Numbered from the stretch's first letter, positions 1 through 6,064 are shown. The stretch is DNA of 8,638 nt from Nanobdellota archaeon (GCA_030689875.1 JAUYHR010000106.1:1-8638), one strand, 5' to 3'. Numbers and translations: made by a program. Notes: generated by a model from the letters alone, not told the origin.

Positions 1-537
1 CTCAAAGATTCCAAAAAATTTATTTGGATAGTCATTGGAATTTTTTTAGCTTTTGTTTTAATTGGTTTTTTTATTCCCGCTCCTGAAATTCTTTCAAAAC
101 AAATTTTTGAATTTGTCAAAGAAATTTTACTAAAAACCGAAGGAATGTCCCAGAGCCAGTTAATCAGCTTTATTTTTTTAAATAATATTCAAAGCAGTTT
201 TTTTGGAATGGTTTTTGGAGTTTTTCTTGGAATTTTTCCAGTTGTCGCTGTAATTGCAAACGGATATCTTCTCGGCTTTGTCGCTAATTTTGCTATTCAG
301 GAAAATGGAATTCTTTCTTTGTGGAGAATTTTCCCGCACGGCATTTTTGAACTGCCCGCTGTTTTTATTTCTTTCGCATTGGGCCTGAGAATTGGAGCAA
401 GCCTCTTTAACAAAAAAAGATTTAAAAAATTTAATGAAAATTTTATTTCCTGCTTAAAAGTATTTATTTTAATAGTAATTCCGTTATTAATTATTGCGGC
501 AATTATTGAAGGAACTTTAATTTTTTTGGGAGCTTAA
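1..537 (+). CDS. SpoIIM/DUF95-family integral membrane protein (5' end outside window)
   Basis: The frame is open from base 1, so this is the last 178 residues of a gene whose start is off the window; the Met at base 145 is internal because the preceding 48 codons encode a good membrane helix. Visible residues 7-25 form a hydrophobic helix, 66-98 a long helical region, 115-135 a third and 152-177 a C-terminal helix. The segment PHGIFELPA (112-120) is the signature of the stage II sporulation protein M / DUF95 family, which is widespread in archaea that never sporulate. Its function outside sporulation is not known; a membrane role is all that can be inferred. The usual family length is near 190 residues, so little is missing. 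It ends in TAA, convergent with the small gene on the other strand and overlapping it by four bases. Confidence 0.85.
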   Translation, partial: LKDSKKFIWIVIGIFLAFVLIGFFIPAPEILSKQIFEFVKEILLKTEGMSQSQLISFIFLNNIQSSFFGMVFGVFLGIFPVVAVIANGYLLGFVANFAIQENGILSLWRIFPHGIFELPAVFISFALGLRIGASLFNKKRFKKFNENFISCLKVFILIVIPLLIIAAIIEGTLIFLGA

Positions 538-719
538 CCTTTCAAATCACTAATGCCTAAAATAACCAGCATTAATCCTATTAGAAGAACTAACCAGACT
601 ATTCCCCCTTGCAGAAAAGCAAGCGCAGCATCGCCAAATCCAGCCCAATTATTTCCCCAAACGAAAACTCCTACTGCTAAAAGAATCAATCCAAATAAAA
701 TTGAAATAAGTTTATTCAT
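534..719 (-). CDS. Small two-helix membrane protein, function unknown
   Basis: A 61-residue protein with two hydrophobic segments (about residues 3-21 and 38-57) joined by a short loop containing WGNNWAGFGDAA. It ends in a short polar tail, SDLKG. I do not recognise a family with a known function; small proteins of this shape are common hypotheticals in AT-rich archaea. A TTTTAAAT box about 30 bases upstream of the ATG on the minus strand supports real expression as a leaderless mRNA, and there is no Shine-Dalgarno sequence. Its TAA stop overlaps the stop of the convergent SpoIIM-like gene, leaving no space for a separate terminator. Confidence 0.65.
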   Translation of the reverse strand: MNKLISILFGLILLAVGVFVWGNNWAGFGDAALAFLQGGIVWLVLLIGLMLVILGISDLKG

Positions 720-742
720 TGTATAACTTTAAGACATTTTTA

Positions 743-750
743 ATTTAAAA
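743..750 (-). promoter_or_regulatory. TATA box of the small membrane-protein gene
   Basis: TTTTAAAT read on the minus strand begins about 31 bases before the ATG at 719, the spacing seen at several other genes here. This implies a leaderless transcript starting at or next to the ATG. Confidence 0.45.
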
Positions 751-765
751 GCTTTTTGCTTCTTT

Positions 766-814
766 AGGCTCTATTGGAAGTTTTTTTATTTTTGTAATTT
801 TTTCAATAGAGTCT
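766..814. repeat. Inverted repeat upstream of deoxyhypusine synthase
   Basis: AGGCTCTATTG (766-776) pairs with CAATAGAGTCT (804-814) over 11 base pairs with one G-T wobble; the core CTCTATTG/CAATAGAG is perfect. The 27-base loop is very T-rich. It lies just before the TATA box of the next gene and in the only gap between two divergent genes, so an operator or transcript hairpin are both possible. Chance is less likely than usual because the arms contain G and C in an AT-rich gap. Confidence 0.5.
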
Positions 815-822
815 TCTTAAGA

Positions 823-834
823 TATATTTTTATA
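823..834 (+). promoter_or_regulatory. TATA box of deoxyhypusine synthase
   Basis: TATATTTTTATA sits directly before the ATG at 835, too close to drive a transcript including that codon. Its TTTTTATA part (827-834) begins 29 bases before the ATG at 856, the same spacing as at gatD and the protease gene. This argues that translation starts at 856. Confidence 0.6.
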
Positions 835-855
835 ATGGCTTTTTTTGGTTATTTT

Positions 856-1866
856 ATGAAAATGGATAAACCATACAGGAATAATGAAAAGGCAGATATT
901 GCAAGAAAAAATATTTTAAGAAAAAGTGAAGAAATTAAAGGAATTCCGATTAGAGGTTATGATTTTGATAATGGAATTAATTATGAAGAAATTATAAAAA
1001 GCTATTCTTCAACGGGAGCGCAGGCAAGTAATTTAGGAAAAGCAATAGAAATTATACATGAAATGATAAATGAAAAAGCATTTATTTTTTTAGGATATAC
1101 TTCAAGCATGGTAAGCTCGGGTTTGAGGGAAATTTTCAGATGGCTTGTAAAGCATAAAAAAATAAATATTGCTGTAACAACTGCCGGCGGAGTTGAAGAA
1201 GATATTATTAAATGTTTTGGGGATTTTTATCTTGGAGATTTCAGGGCTTCCGGAGAAGAGCTAAGAGAAAAAGGAATAAACAGGATTGGAAATATCTATG
1301 TTGCAAATAATCGTTATATAGAATTTGAAGAATTTTTCCAGCCGTTATTAAAAGAATTATATGAAGAACAAAAACAAACGGGAAAAATAATTTCTGCTTC
1401 TGAGCTAGTTTGGAAACTTGGGGAAAAAATTAATAATGAAAAAAGCATCTGCTATTGGGCTTGGAAAAACAAAATTAAAATATACTGCCCTGCGATTACT
1501 GACGGCGCAATCGGAGATAATGTTTATTTCTTTAAATCTAAAAATCCGGAATTCAAAATTGATGTTTCAGATGATATAAAAGAAATTAATGATTCAACTA
1601 TTGGACTGAAAAAATCAGGAGTTATTATTCTTGGTTCGGGAGTTGTCAAACACCATATTTTGAATGCAAATATGTTCAGAAATGGTGCAGATTATGCGGT
1701 TTATATTAATGAAGCAGAAGAGTATAATGCAAGTGATGCAGGCGCTTTGCCCGAAGAAGCGATTTCATGGGGAAAAATTCTTCCTAAAGCAAAACATATA
1801 AAAGTTTTTGGTGATGCGACAATTTTATTTCCTTTGATTGTTGCACAGACATTTGCAAAGTCTTAA
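856..1866 (+). CDS. dys: Deoxyhypusine synthase
   Basis: Catalyses the NAD-dependent transfer of the aminobutyl group of spermidine to one lysine of translation factor aIF5A, the first step of hypusine formation in the cytoplasm. Family motifs are clear: GYTSSMVSSGLRE and VTTAGGVEEDIIKC (NAD-binding core), YWAWKN...CPAITDGAIGD, and GADYAVYINEAEEY followed by SDAGALPEEAISWGKI. The Lys of WGK (residue 307 from this start, 314 from the ATG at 835) matches the catalytic lysine that forms the enzyme-substrate intermediate. Length (336 residues) is normal. The ATG at 835 would add seven residues, MAFFGYF, but it lies against the TATA box, so a leaderless start at 856 (or 862) is preferred. The DHH phosphoesterase follows after 24 bases. 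Confidence 0.93.
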   Translation: MKMDKPYRNNEKADIARKNILRKSEEIKGIPIRGYDFDNGINYEEIIKSYSSTGAQASNLGKAIEIIHEMINEKAFIFLGYTSSMVSSGLREIFRWLVKHKKINIAVTTAGGVEEDIIKCFGDFYLGDFRASGEELREKGINRIGNIYVANNRYIEFEEFFQPLLKELYEEQKQTGKIISASELVWKLGEKINNEKSICYWAWKNKIKIYCPAITDGAIGDNVYFFKSKNPEFKIDVSDDIKEINDSTIGLKKSGVIILGSGVVKHHILNANMFRNGADYAVYINEAEEYNASDAGALPEEAISWGKILPKAKHIKVFGDATILFPLIVAQTFAKS

Positions 1867-1871
1867 ATATC
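1863..1871 (+). promoter_or_regulatory. TATA box of the DHH phosphoesterase, over the dys stop codon
   Basis: TTAAATATC begins 28 bases before the ATG at 1891 and contains the TAA stop of deoxyhypusine synthase (1864-1866). No Shine-Dalgarno sequence precedes 1891, so the downstream gene probably has its own leaderless transcript in addition to any read-through. Confidence 0.45.
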
Positions 1872-1890
1872 TTTTTTAATTAGATTTTTC

Positions 1891-2946
1891 ATGCTAAGCG
1901 ATAAACAAATCAGCGAAATTAAAGAACATTTAAACAATGCTCAAAATCCCCTGTTCTTTTTTGACAATGACCCGGATGGATTATGCAGTTTTATTTTATT
2001 GCAGAGATATATCAAAAGGGGGAAAGGATTTCCAGTAAAATCTTCTCCATTGGATAAAGATTATTTTAGAAAAATTAATGAATTTGCTCCCGATTATATT
2101 TTTATTTTAGACATTCCGACGGTTTCAGAAGAATTTTTTGAAGAAATTAAAAAAATAAATCTGCCTGTTGTCTGGATTGACCATCATAATACAGAAAAAA
2201 ATAAAGTTCCTGATTTTATTAATTATTATAATCCTCTTCTTGGAAAAAACCTCCCAAGCTCCACTACTTATTTGTGCTATGAAGTAACCAAAAAAAAAGA
2301 GGATTTATGGCTTGCAATTGTAGGAAGCATTTCTGATAATTTTGTCCCGGAAATTTATACGGAATTTAAAAAACTTTATCCTGACTTATTTATTGATTCA
2401 ACAAATGCGTTTGAAATTTTATATAATTCAAGAATGGGGGTTGTTGCGCATCTCTTAAACGGCGGTTTGAAAGACAAAACCACAAATGTTATTAAAATGA
2501 TTAAATTTTTAATGAAAGTTAAAAGCCCTTATGAGATTTTAGAAAAAACTTCTGAAAATCAGGAGATGCATGAGAAATACCAGATAATTAATAAAAAACT
2601 TAAGAAGTTTTTAGAGGGAGCGCAAGAGCAGGCGAAGGGCTCGGATAAATTAATTTTTTTTGAATATGGCGGGGATACAAGCATGAGCGCAGAAATTTCC
2701 AATAGTTTAAAATATCTTTTTCCTGGAAGAATAATTTTTGTTGCGTATGCTTCTGAATCCAACTCCTTTGCAAATATTTCCGGCCGCGGCGAAAATGCGA
2801 AAAATATTTTAGATAAAGTTTTCCAGCAGGGAAATTTTGAAAATGCCAAAGGGGGAGGGCATGAAAATGCAGTTGGCGCAAGGATTATGAAAAAGGATTT
2901 GCCGAAGTTTAAAGAATTGATTAGAGGGATTGCGGGAGAGATTTAA
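1891..2946 (+). CDS. DHH-DHHA1 family phosphoesterase (RecJ/NrnA-like)
   Basis: A 351-residue protein of the DHH superfamily, Mn-dependent hydrolases of nucleic acid ends, nano-RNA or cyclic dinucleotides. The metal-binding motifs are present in order: FFDNDPDGL (Asp25, Asp27, Asp29), the Asp of FILDIP (Asp74), IDHHN (Asp97-His98-His99) and SISDN (Asp149). The C-terminal DHHA1 domain carries the substrate-binding GGGH (321-324). It is shorter than full-length RecJ and has no visible OB-fold or extra nuclease domain. The substrate cannot be told from sequence: candidates are archaeal RecJ-like exonuclease activity, including the replisome-linked GAN type, or an oligoribonuclease. The start lies 24 bases after the dys stop and has no Shine-Dalgarno sequence but a TATA-like box at the right distance. 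Confidence 0.85.
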   Translation: MLSDKQISEIKEHLNNAQNPLFFFDNDPDGLCSFILLQRYIKRGKGFPVKSSPLDKDYFRKINEFAPDYIFILDIPTVSEEFFEEIKKINLPVVWIDHHNTEKNKVPDFINYYNPLLGKNLPSSTTYLCYEVTKKKEDLWLAIVGSISDNFVPEIYTEFKKLYPDLFIDSTNAFEILYNSRMGVVAHLLNGGLKDKTTNVIKMIKFLMKVKSPYEILEKTSENQEMHEKYQIINKKLKKFLEGAQEQAKGSDKLIFFEYGGDTSMSAEISNSLKYLFPGRIIFVAYASESNSFANISGRGENAKNILDKVFQQGNFENAKGGGHENAVGARIMKKDLPKFKELIRGIAGEI

Positions 2947-2961
2947 TTTTTTGGAAATTCC
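2947..2961 (+). terminator. Possible T-run terminator after the DHH gene
   Basis: A run of six T directly after the stop, followed by the palindrome GGAAATTCC. Archaeal termination usually depends on T-runs, but in DNA this AT-rich such runs are common, so the call is weak. Confidence 0.25.
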
Positions 2962-3013
2962 TTTTACTCCTAAAGTAAAATTAATTTGTTTAAATTTAAT
3001 AAATAAAAATACT

Positions 3014-3026
3014 TTTTATCACTCTT
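3014..3026 (+). repeat. Direct repeat copy 1 (TTTTATCACTCTT)
   Basis: Identical 13-base copy of 3125-3137, 111 bases upstream; the similarity extends loosely to C-T-run on the left and A on the right. The two copies flank the hairpin element at 3028-3099. Confidence 0.6.
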
Positions 3027-3027
3027 T

Positions 3028-3099
3028 AACTCGACTACGCTTCAGAAGCCGTTCTCGGCTTCGCGACACAAAACTTTGTTTTGATGTCTGGGGCGAGTT
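3028..3099. other. GC-richer multi-hairpin element, unknown
   Basis: Outer arms AACTCG (3028-3033) and CGAGTT (3094-3099) enclose two adjacent hairpins. The first is GAAGCCG-TTCT-CGGCTTC (3045-3062), seven perfect pairs, extendable by CGC/GCG (3038-3040 with 3063-3065) across a four-base bulge. The second is GACACAAAAC-TTT-GTTTTG-A-TGTC (3065-3088), ten pairs with one bulged A. Together they could fold as a three-way junction. By hand count about half of the bases are G or C, far above the surrounding DNA. It could be a structured RNA in the 3' region of the DHH transcript, a terminator-like element, or a small palindromic mobile element of REP or MITE type. No protein is visible in it. Confidence 0.5.
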
Positions 3100-3124
3100 T
3101 GTCAAAAAACTTCCCAATTTTTCC

Positions 3125-3137
3125 TTTTATCACTCTT
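3125..3137 (+). repeat. Direct repeat copy 2 (TTTTATCACTCTT)
   Basis: Second exact 13-base copy; see 3014-3026. With the first copy it brackets the hairpin element, as a target-site duplication or a duplicated regulatory site would. Confidence 0.6.
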
Positions 3138-3162
3138 AGTTGAAGAATTTGTTATAGAAAAA

Positions 3163-3171
3163 TATAAAAAG
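3163..3171 (+). promoter_or_regulatory. Strong TATA box in the large intergenic region
   Basis: TATAAAAAG, identical to the box that precedes tRNA-Arg (5947-5955), where the tRNA starts 28 bases after the first base of the box. The same spacing puts transcription start at 3191-3192, where an ATG occurs. No large gene follows, so this promoter implies a small RNA or small-protein transcript. Confidence 0.5.
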
Positions 3172-3191
3172 AGAGATTCATTCAATAAAAC

Positions 3192-3350
3192 ATGGAAAGT
3201 AGGCTAAACCATACAACAGGGAACTGCATGTTTAATTTAGTTTACATTTCAATTAAAAAACTTTCAATTTAATTCAGATTTTTGGTCTGAGTTGGGTTGA
3301 AGAGATAGTTCTGATTCAGATCAAGAAGGAATAAGTTGAGGTTAGCCAAA
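3192..3350 (+). ncRNA. Putative small structured transcript or leader
   Basis: Begins where the TATA box at 3163 predicts a start. A stem-loop at 3205-3234 pairs TAAAC with GTTTA and AT with AT around one bulge, topped by CAG-GGAA-CTG, a GNRA-type tetraloop. Further on, TCAGA occurs twice (3274, 3316) and TCTGA twice (3286, 3310), so alternative stems are possible. No known RNA family is recognised: box C RTGATGA, RNase P and SRP signatures were not found. The same bases hold a 26-codon leaderless ORF (3192-3272, starting MESRLNHTTGNC), which could instead be the product. The strand follows from the promoter and is an inference. Confidence 0.25.
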
Positions 3351-3352
3351 AA

Positions 3353-3481
3353 ATGACAAACCTAAAAGGAACAGAAAAACTAAAAATGGAACAAGAAATT
3401 GTGGAAAGAGAATTGGGAGCTCTTTATGAATTTACTTTGAGGCTTGAAGACGAGCTTAACTCAATTGTTGTTTACCAATAA
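3353..3481 (+). CDS. Possible 42-residue small protein, unknown
   Basis: ATG to TAA, 42 residues, starting MTNLKGTEKLKMEQEIVER. Glu- and Leu-rich with heptad-like spacing, so probably a single amphipathic helix; no cysteine or membrane segment. A GAGGT Shine-Dalgarno-like sequence at 3338-3342 lies 10 bases before the ATG, consistent with a gene translated from the transcript starting near 3192. No family is recognised, and an ORF this short can occur by chance; the promoter and GAGGT are the main support. Confidence 0.3.
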   Translation: MTNLKGTEKLKMEQEIVERELGALYEFTLRLEDELNSIVVYQ

Positions 3482-3551
3482 GAAAATGAAAAAGAAAACG
3501 ATTCTATTAGAGGTTAATATTCAAAATTATCTAATTGCTTAATTTAAAAGA

Positions 3552-4991
3552 TTAATAACTTCTCGCGAAATAAATTTCAGTTTTTGCGGGTTTTCCGCAA
3601 GAAAAACATTTTCCGGTTATTTTTTTTGAATCTAAAGGGATGCATCTTGAAGAAGCCCCCGTTTTTTCTTTTATATTATTCTCGCAGGAAGTTTCATTGC
3701 AAAATGCAGTTTTTATTATTTTTTTATTTTTTATTCCATTTGCAAATTCATTAAAATTTTTTGCTTCAATAGCGCTTGATTCCAAGAATTTTTTTGCTGA
3801 TTGAAAAAGTTCATTTTGGATTTCATCAAGGAGATTTGGAATTTTCTTTTCCAAATCTTTTATTTTTATCTGGATTTTTTCAGAATTGTTTCTTTTTACT
3901 ATTGTAACAGATTCTTTTTCTAAATCTTTCGGACCGATTTCAATTCTTAATGGAATGCCTTTTAATTCCCATTCTGAAAATTTCCAGCCGGGAGAGTGAT
4001 CTTCTCTGTCATCTAAAATTGGATTAAATTTTGAAAGCTGTTTTGAAATTTTTTGAGCTTCTTTTAAAATTTTTTCTTTTGTTTTGTCAAATAAAATAGG
4101 AACTATTACAATTTTATTTTTTGCAATTTTTGGGGGCAAGACTAATCCTTTATTATCAGAATGCATCATTATTACCGCTCCAATTAATCTTGTAGAAAGC
4201 CCCCAGGAATTTTGCCAAGGCAGATGTTTTTTTTCATCTTTGCCTAAAAATTCTATGTTAAATGCTTTTGCAAATCCCTGTCCCAAATTATGAGAAGTTC
4301 CGCACTGCAAAGCTTTTCCGTCGGGCATAAATGATTCAATTGTTAGAGTATATTTTGCTCCTGCAAATTTTTCTTTTTCTGTTTTTTTCCCGATTAAAAC
4401 AGGCAAAGCTAAAAGTTCTTCGCAAAGTTTTTTGTAAAGTTCAATATATTGCAAAGTTTCCTTGTCGCACTCTTTTTCTGTTTCATAAACACAATGTCCT
4501 TCCTGCCATAAAAATTCTCTTGACCGCAAAAAAAGTTTTGTTGCTTCTGTTTCCCATCTTACAATGTTGCACCACTGATTTATTCTTAAGGGAAGATCTT
4601 TGTAAGAGCGAATCCATTTTGAATAAGAATCATAAATAATTGTTTCTGACGTCGGGCGGATTGCGAGCCTTTCTCCAGGAGCAGTAAGTTTTGGGTCTAT
4701 CCAGGCAACTTCCGGAGTAAATCCTTTTGCGTGTTCAGCTTCTTTTTTAAAAAATGATTCTGGAATGAATAAAGGGAAATAAGCATTTTCGCATTTTGTT
4801 TTTTCTACAATTTCTTTATTAAAATAATTTTGTATCGCTTCCCAAATAAAATATCCACGAGGACGAATTATCATTGTTCCTTTAACAGATGAGAATTCTG
4901 CAAGTTCTGATTTAAGACAGACTTCTTCATACCATTTTGCATTATCTTCTTCTTTTTTTGCTGTTAAGCCTTCTTTTGATTTTTTTTCCAT
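3552..4991 (-). CDS. proS: Prolyl-tRNA synthetase, archaeal/eukaryal type
   Basis: Class II synthetase charging tRNA-Pro with proline in the cytoplasm. The 479 residues match the short archaeal/eukaryal form without the bacterial editing insertion. Catalytic core: GTMIIRPRGYFIWE (38-51), IRPTSET (111-117), motif 2 FLRSREFLWQEGH (154-166), SHNLGQGF (233-240), and motif 3 region WGLSTRLIGAVIMMHSD (263-279). The anticodon-binding domain spans about 290-400. The C-terminal zinc domain keeps four cysteines (431, 436, 462, 465), and the chain ends in a Tyr (YFARSY), as in archaeal homologues. The ATG start is supported by a TATA-like box about 30 bases upstream; no Shine-Dalgarno sequence is present. 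It lies 31 bases downstream of the protease gene on the same strand. Confidence 0.96.
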   Translation of the reverse strand: MEKKSKEGLTAKKEEDNAKWYEEVCLKSELAEFSSVKGTMIIRPRGYFIWEAIQNYFNKEIVEKTKCENAYFPLFIPESFFKKEAEHAKGFTPEVAWIDPKLTAPGERLAIRPTSETIIYDSYSKWIRSYKDLPLRINQWCNIVRWETEATKLFLRSREFLWQEGHCVYETEKECDKETLQYIELYKKLCEELLALPVLIGKKTEKEKFAGAKYTLTIESFMPDGKALQCGTSHNLGQGFAKAFNIEFLGKDEKKHLPWQNSWGLSTRLIGAVIMMHSDNKGLVLPPKIAKNKIVIVPILFDKTKEKILKEAQKISKQLSKFNPILDDREDHSPGWKFSEWELKGIPLRIEIGPKDLEKESVTIVKRNNSEKIQIKIKDLEKKIPNLLDEIQNELFQSAKKFLESSAIEAKNFNEFANGIKNKKIIKTAFCNETSCENNIKEKTGASSRCIPLDSKKITGKCFSCGKPAKTEIYFARSY

Positions 4992-5001
4992 GAATTATTA
5001 T

Positions 5002-5008
5002 AAAAAAA
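5002..5008 (-). terminator. T7 tract between protease and proS
   Basis: Seven T in the transcript sense, 15 bases after the protease stop and before the proS ATG. It could end the protease transcript, but it would also lie near the 5' edge of proS, so a role is uncertain. Confidence 0.25.
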
Positions 5009-5012
5009 CTTT

Positions 5013-5022
5013 CTATTTAAAA
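5013..5022 (-). promoter_or_regulatory. TATA box of proS
   Basis: TTTTAAATAG on the minus strand starts 31 bases before the proS ATG at 4991 and directly abuts the protease stop codon. It suggests that proS has its own leaderless transcript rather than depending on the protease promoter. Confidence 0.45.
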
Positions 5023-5925
5023 TTAACCCAAAATCTCTCTTTCTAAATTTTCCTGCGAAATCGCATTTACAGCGTCTTTAATGTAATTTGATTCAAGCGC
5101 AAATCCCAAACTTTCTCCAGAACCCATTTTAAAATTATTTATTCCGATTACTTTTCCATTTTTATTTATCAATGGTCCTCCTGAATTCCCGGGGTTTAGC
5201 GCAGCGTCGGTTTGGACATAAGCTTCTAATTCATTTATTCCCGGTCTGTGTATTCCAGATACAATTCCTTCTGTAACAGAAAATTGCAATCCAAGGGGAT
5301 TTCCAATCGCGATTACTCTCTCTCCAACTTGAGTTTCATCTGAATTGCCGAGCTCTAAAAAACTATATTCTCCGGATATTTTTAACAAAGCAACATCCAT
5401 GTTAGCATTATATCCAATAAGTTCTGTGGAGATTTTGTTTTTTTCATAACTTGTTGATTCAATTGTTTTTCCTCCGGATAATAAATGCGCGTTTGTTACC
5501 ATATATCCGTCGCTGGTAATTATGAATCCTGTTCCCTGCCCGACATCTGTTTTAATTGTTACAACCGCTTTTACAGAATTTTCTATTATGCCTGAAAAAT
5601 CTTCTCCCGTCGACGCTTTGAGCAAATCAAATTCCTCTCTAATTGCTCCAATATCTGTCAAGTTTTCTTTTGTCTGCCTTATGTCTTCTTTTGCTGATAA
5701 AAGATTCTCTGTTAATTCATTTAATTTATTTTGAGTGTCTGCCTGCAATTTATTAATTTCGTTTGCGAGTTTATTATAATCTGAAGTTTGTTTGACAGCC
5801 AGCCCGCTTATTAGAATAATTGAAACTATCATGTAAATCACTACGACGGCGCTTATTCCTCCAATCATCCATTTATGATGTTTTCTTAAAACGATGTGAT
5901 GACCAACCTCTTCTTGATTTCTCAT
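5023..5925 (-). CDS. Membrane-anchored trypsin-like serine protease (S1C, HtrA/Deg-like, no PDZ)
   Basis: A 300-residue protein that probably cleaves damaged or signalling proteins outside the membrane. Residues 20-43 form one hydrophobic helix after a basic N-terminus, so the rest should face outside the cell. Residues 46-100 are polar and heptad-like, predicting a coiled coil that may oligomerise the enzyme. The protease domain (about 115-290) has the full triad: His147 in VTNAHLL, Asp177 in MDVALLKI and Ser248 in NPGNSGGPL. IAIGNPLG and SVTEGIVSGI are typical of Deg proteases. The chain ends after the protease domain, without the PDZ domain of DegP/DegS. The minus-strand TTTTTATA box lies 29 bases before the ATG, supporting this start and a leaderless mRNA. 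Confidence 0.9.
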   Translation of the reverse strand: MRNQEEVGHHIVLRKHHKWMIGGISAVVVIYMIVSIILISGLAVKQTSDYNKLANEINKLQADTQNKLNELTENLLSAKEDIRQTKENLTDIGAIREEFDLLKASTGEDFSGIIENSVKAVVTIKTDVGQGTGFIITSDGYMVTNAHLLSGGKTIESTSYEKNKISTELIGYNANMDVALLKISGEYSFLELGNSDETQVGERVIAIGNPLGLQFSVTEGIVSGIHRPGINELEAYVQTDAALNPGNSGGPLINKNGKVIGINNFKMGSGESLGFALESNYIKDAVNAISQENLEREILG

Positions 5926-5945
5926 ACTTCTTACAGAAAACTAAA

Positions 5946-5955
5946 CTATAAAAAG
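5946..5955. promoter_or_regulatory. Shared TATA box for tRNA-Arg (+) and protease (-)
   Basis: CTATAAAAAG on the plus strand begins (at TATA) 28 bases before the tRNA 5' end at 5975. Read on the minus strand the same bases give TTTTTATAG, starting 29 bases before the protease ATG at 5925. I see no second TATA box in the 49-base gap. Confidence 0.6.
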
Positions 5956-5974
5956 GTTTTTCATTTTATAATCT

Positions 5975-6046
5975 GGGCGCATAGTTTAACGGACAGAACT
6001 TTCGGCTTCGGACCGGAAAATGGGGGTTCAATTCCTCCTGTGCCCA
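5975..6046 (+). tRNA. tRNA-Arg (anticodon TCG)
   Basis: A full cloverleaf of 72 bases can be drawn. Acceptor stem GGGCGCA with TGTGCCC (one G-T), discriminator A, no encoded CCA. D stem GTTT/GAAC with GG in the loop. Anticodon stem TTCGG/CCGGA with loop CTTCGGA, giving anticodon TCG at 6008-6010, which reads CGA and probably CGG. T arm GGGGG-TTCAATT-CCTCC, variable loop AAAT. No intron. A TATA box lies at the expected distance upstream, and an amino-acid permease ORF begins 19 bases downstream with no promoter of its own visible. Confidence 0.93.
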
Positions 6047-6055
6047 TTTTAAACA

Positions 6056-6059
6056 GAGG
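6056..6059 (+). promoter_or_regulatory. Shine-Dalgarno sequence of the permease
   Basis: GAGG five bases before the ATG at 6065, followed by CGAT, close to the GAGGTGAT complement of 16S rRNA. It fixes the start codon and fits translation from a transcript that begins upstream, at the tRNA promoter. Confidence 0.55.
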
Positions 6060-6064
6060 CGATA

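Noticed and set aside
2559..2881. Two open frames antisense to the DHH gene
   Set aside because: They lie wholly inside a well-supported gene, match no family, and have low-complexity compositions expected of reverse frames.
1891..2946. Naming the DHH protein as the replication nuclease GAN/RecJ
   Set aside because: The motifs only establish the DHH-DHHA1 family; its length and the lack of replication genes nearby do not allow the specific name.
2930..3139. 69-codon open frame running from the end of the DHH gene through the hairpin element
   Set aside because: It overlaps the DHH 3' end, starts without a ribosome site or promoter, and its Arg/Ser-rich middle is simply the translated palindromes.
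3192..3350. RNase P RNA or SRP RNA, prompted by GGAAAGT and a GGAA loop
   Set aside because: The remaining conserved regions of either RNA are missing and the region is far too AT-rich and short.
3486..3542. 18-codon ORF starting MKKKTILLEV after the 42-residue ORF
   Set aside because: Too short, no promoter or ribosome site at a good distance, and expected by chance in this composition.
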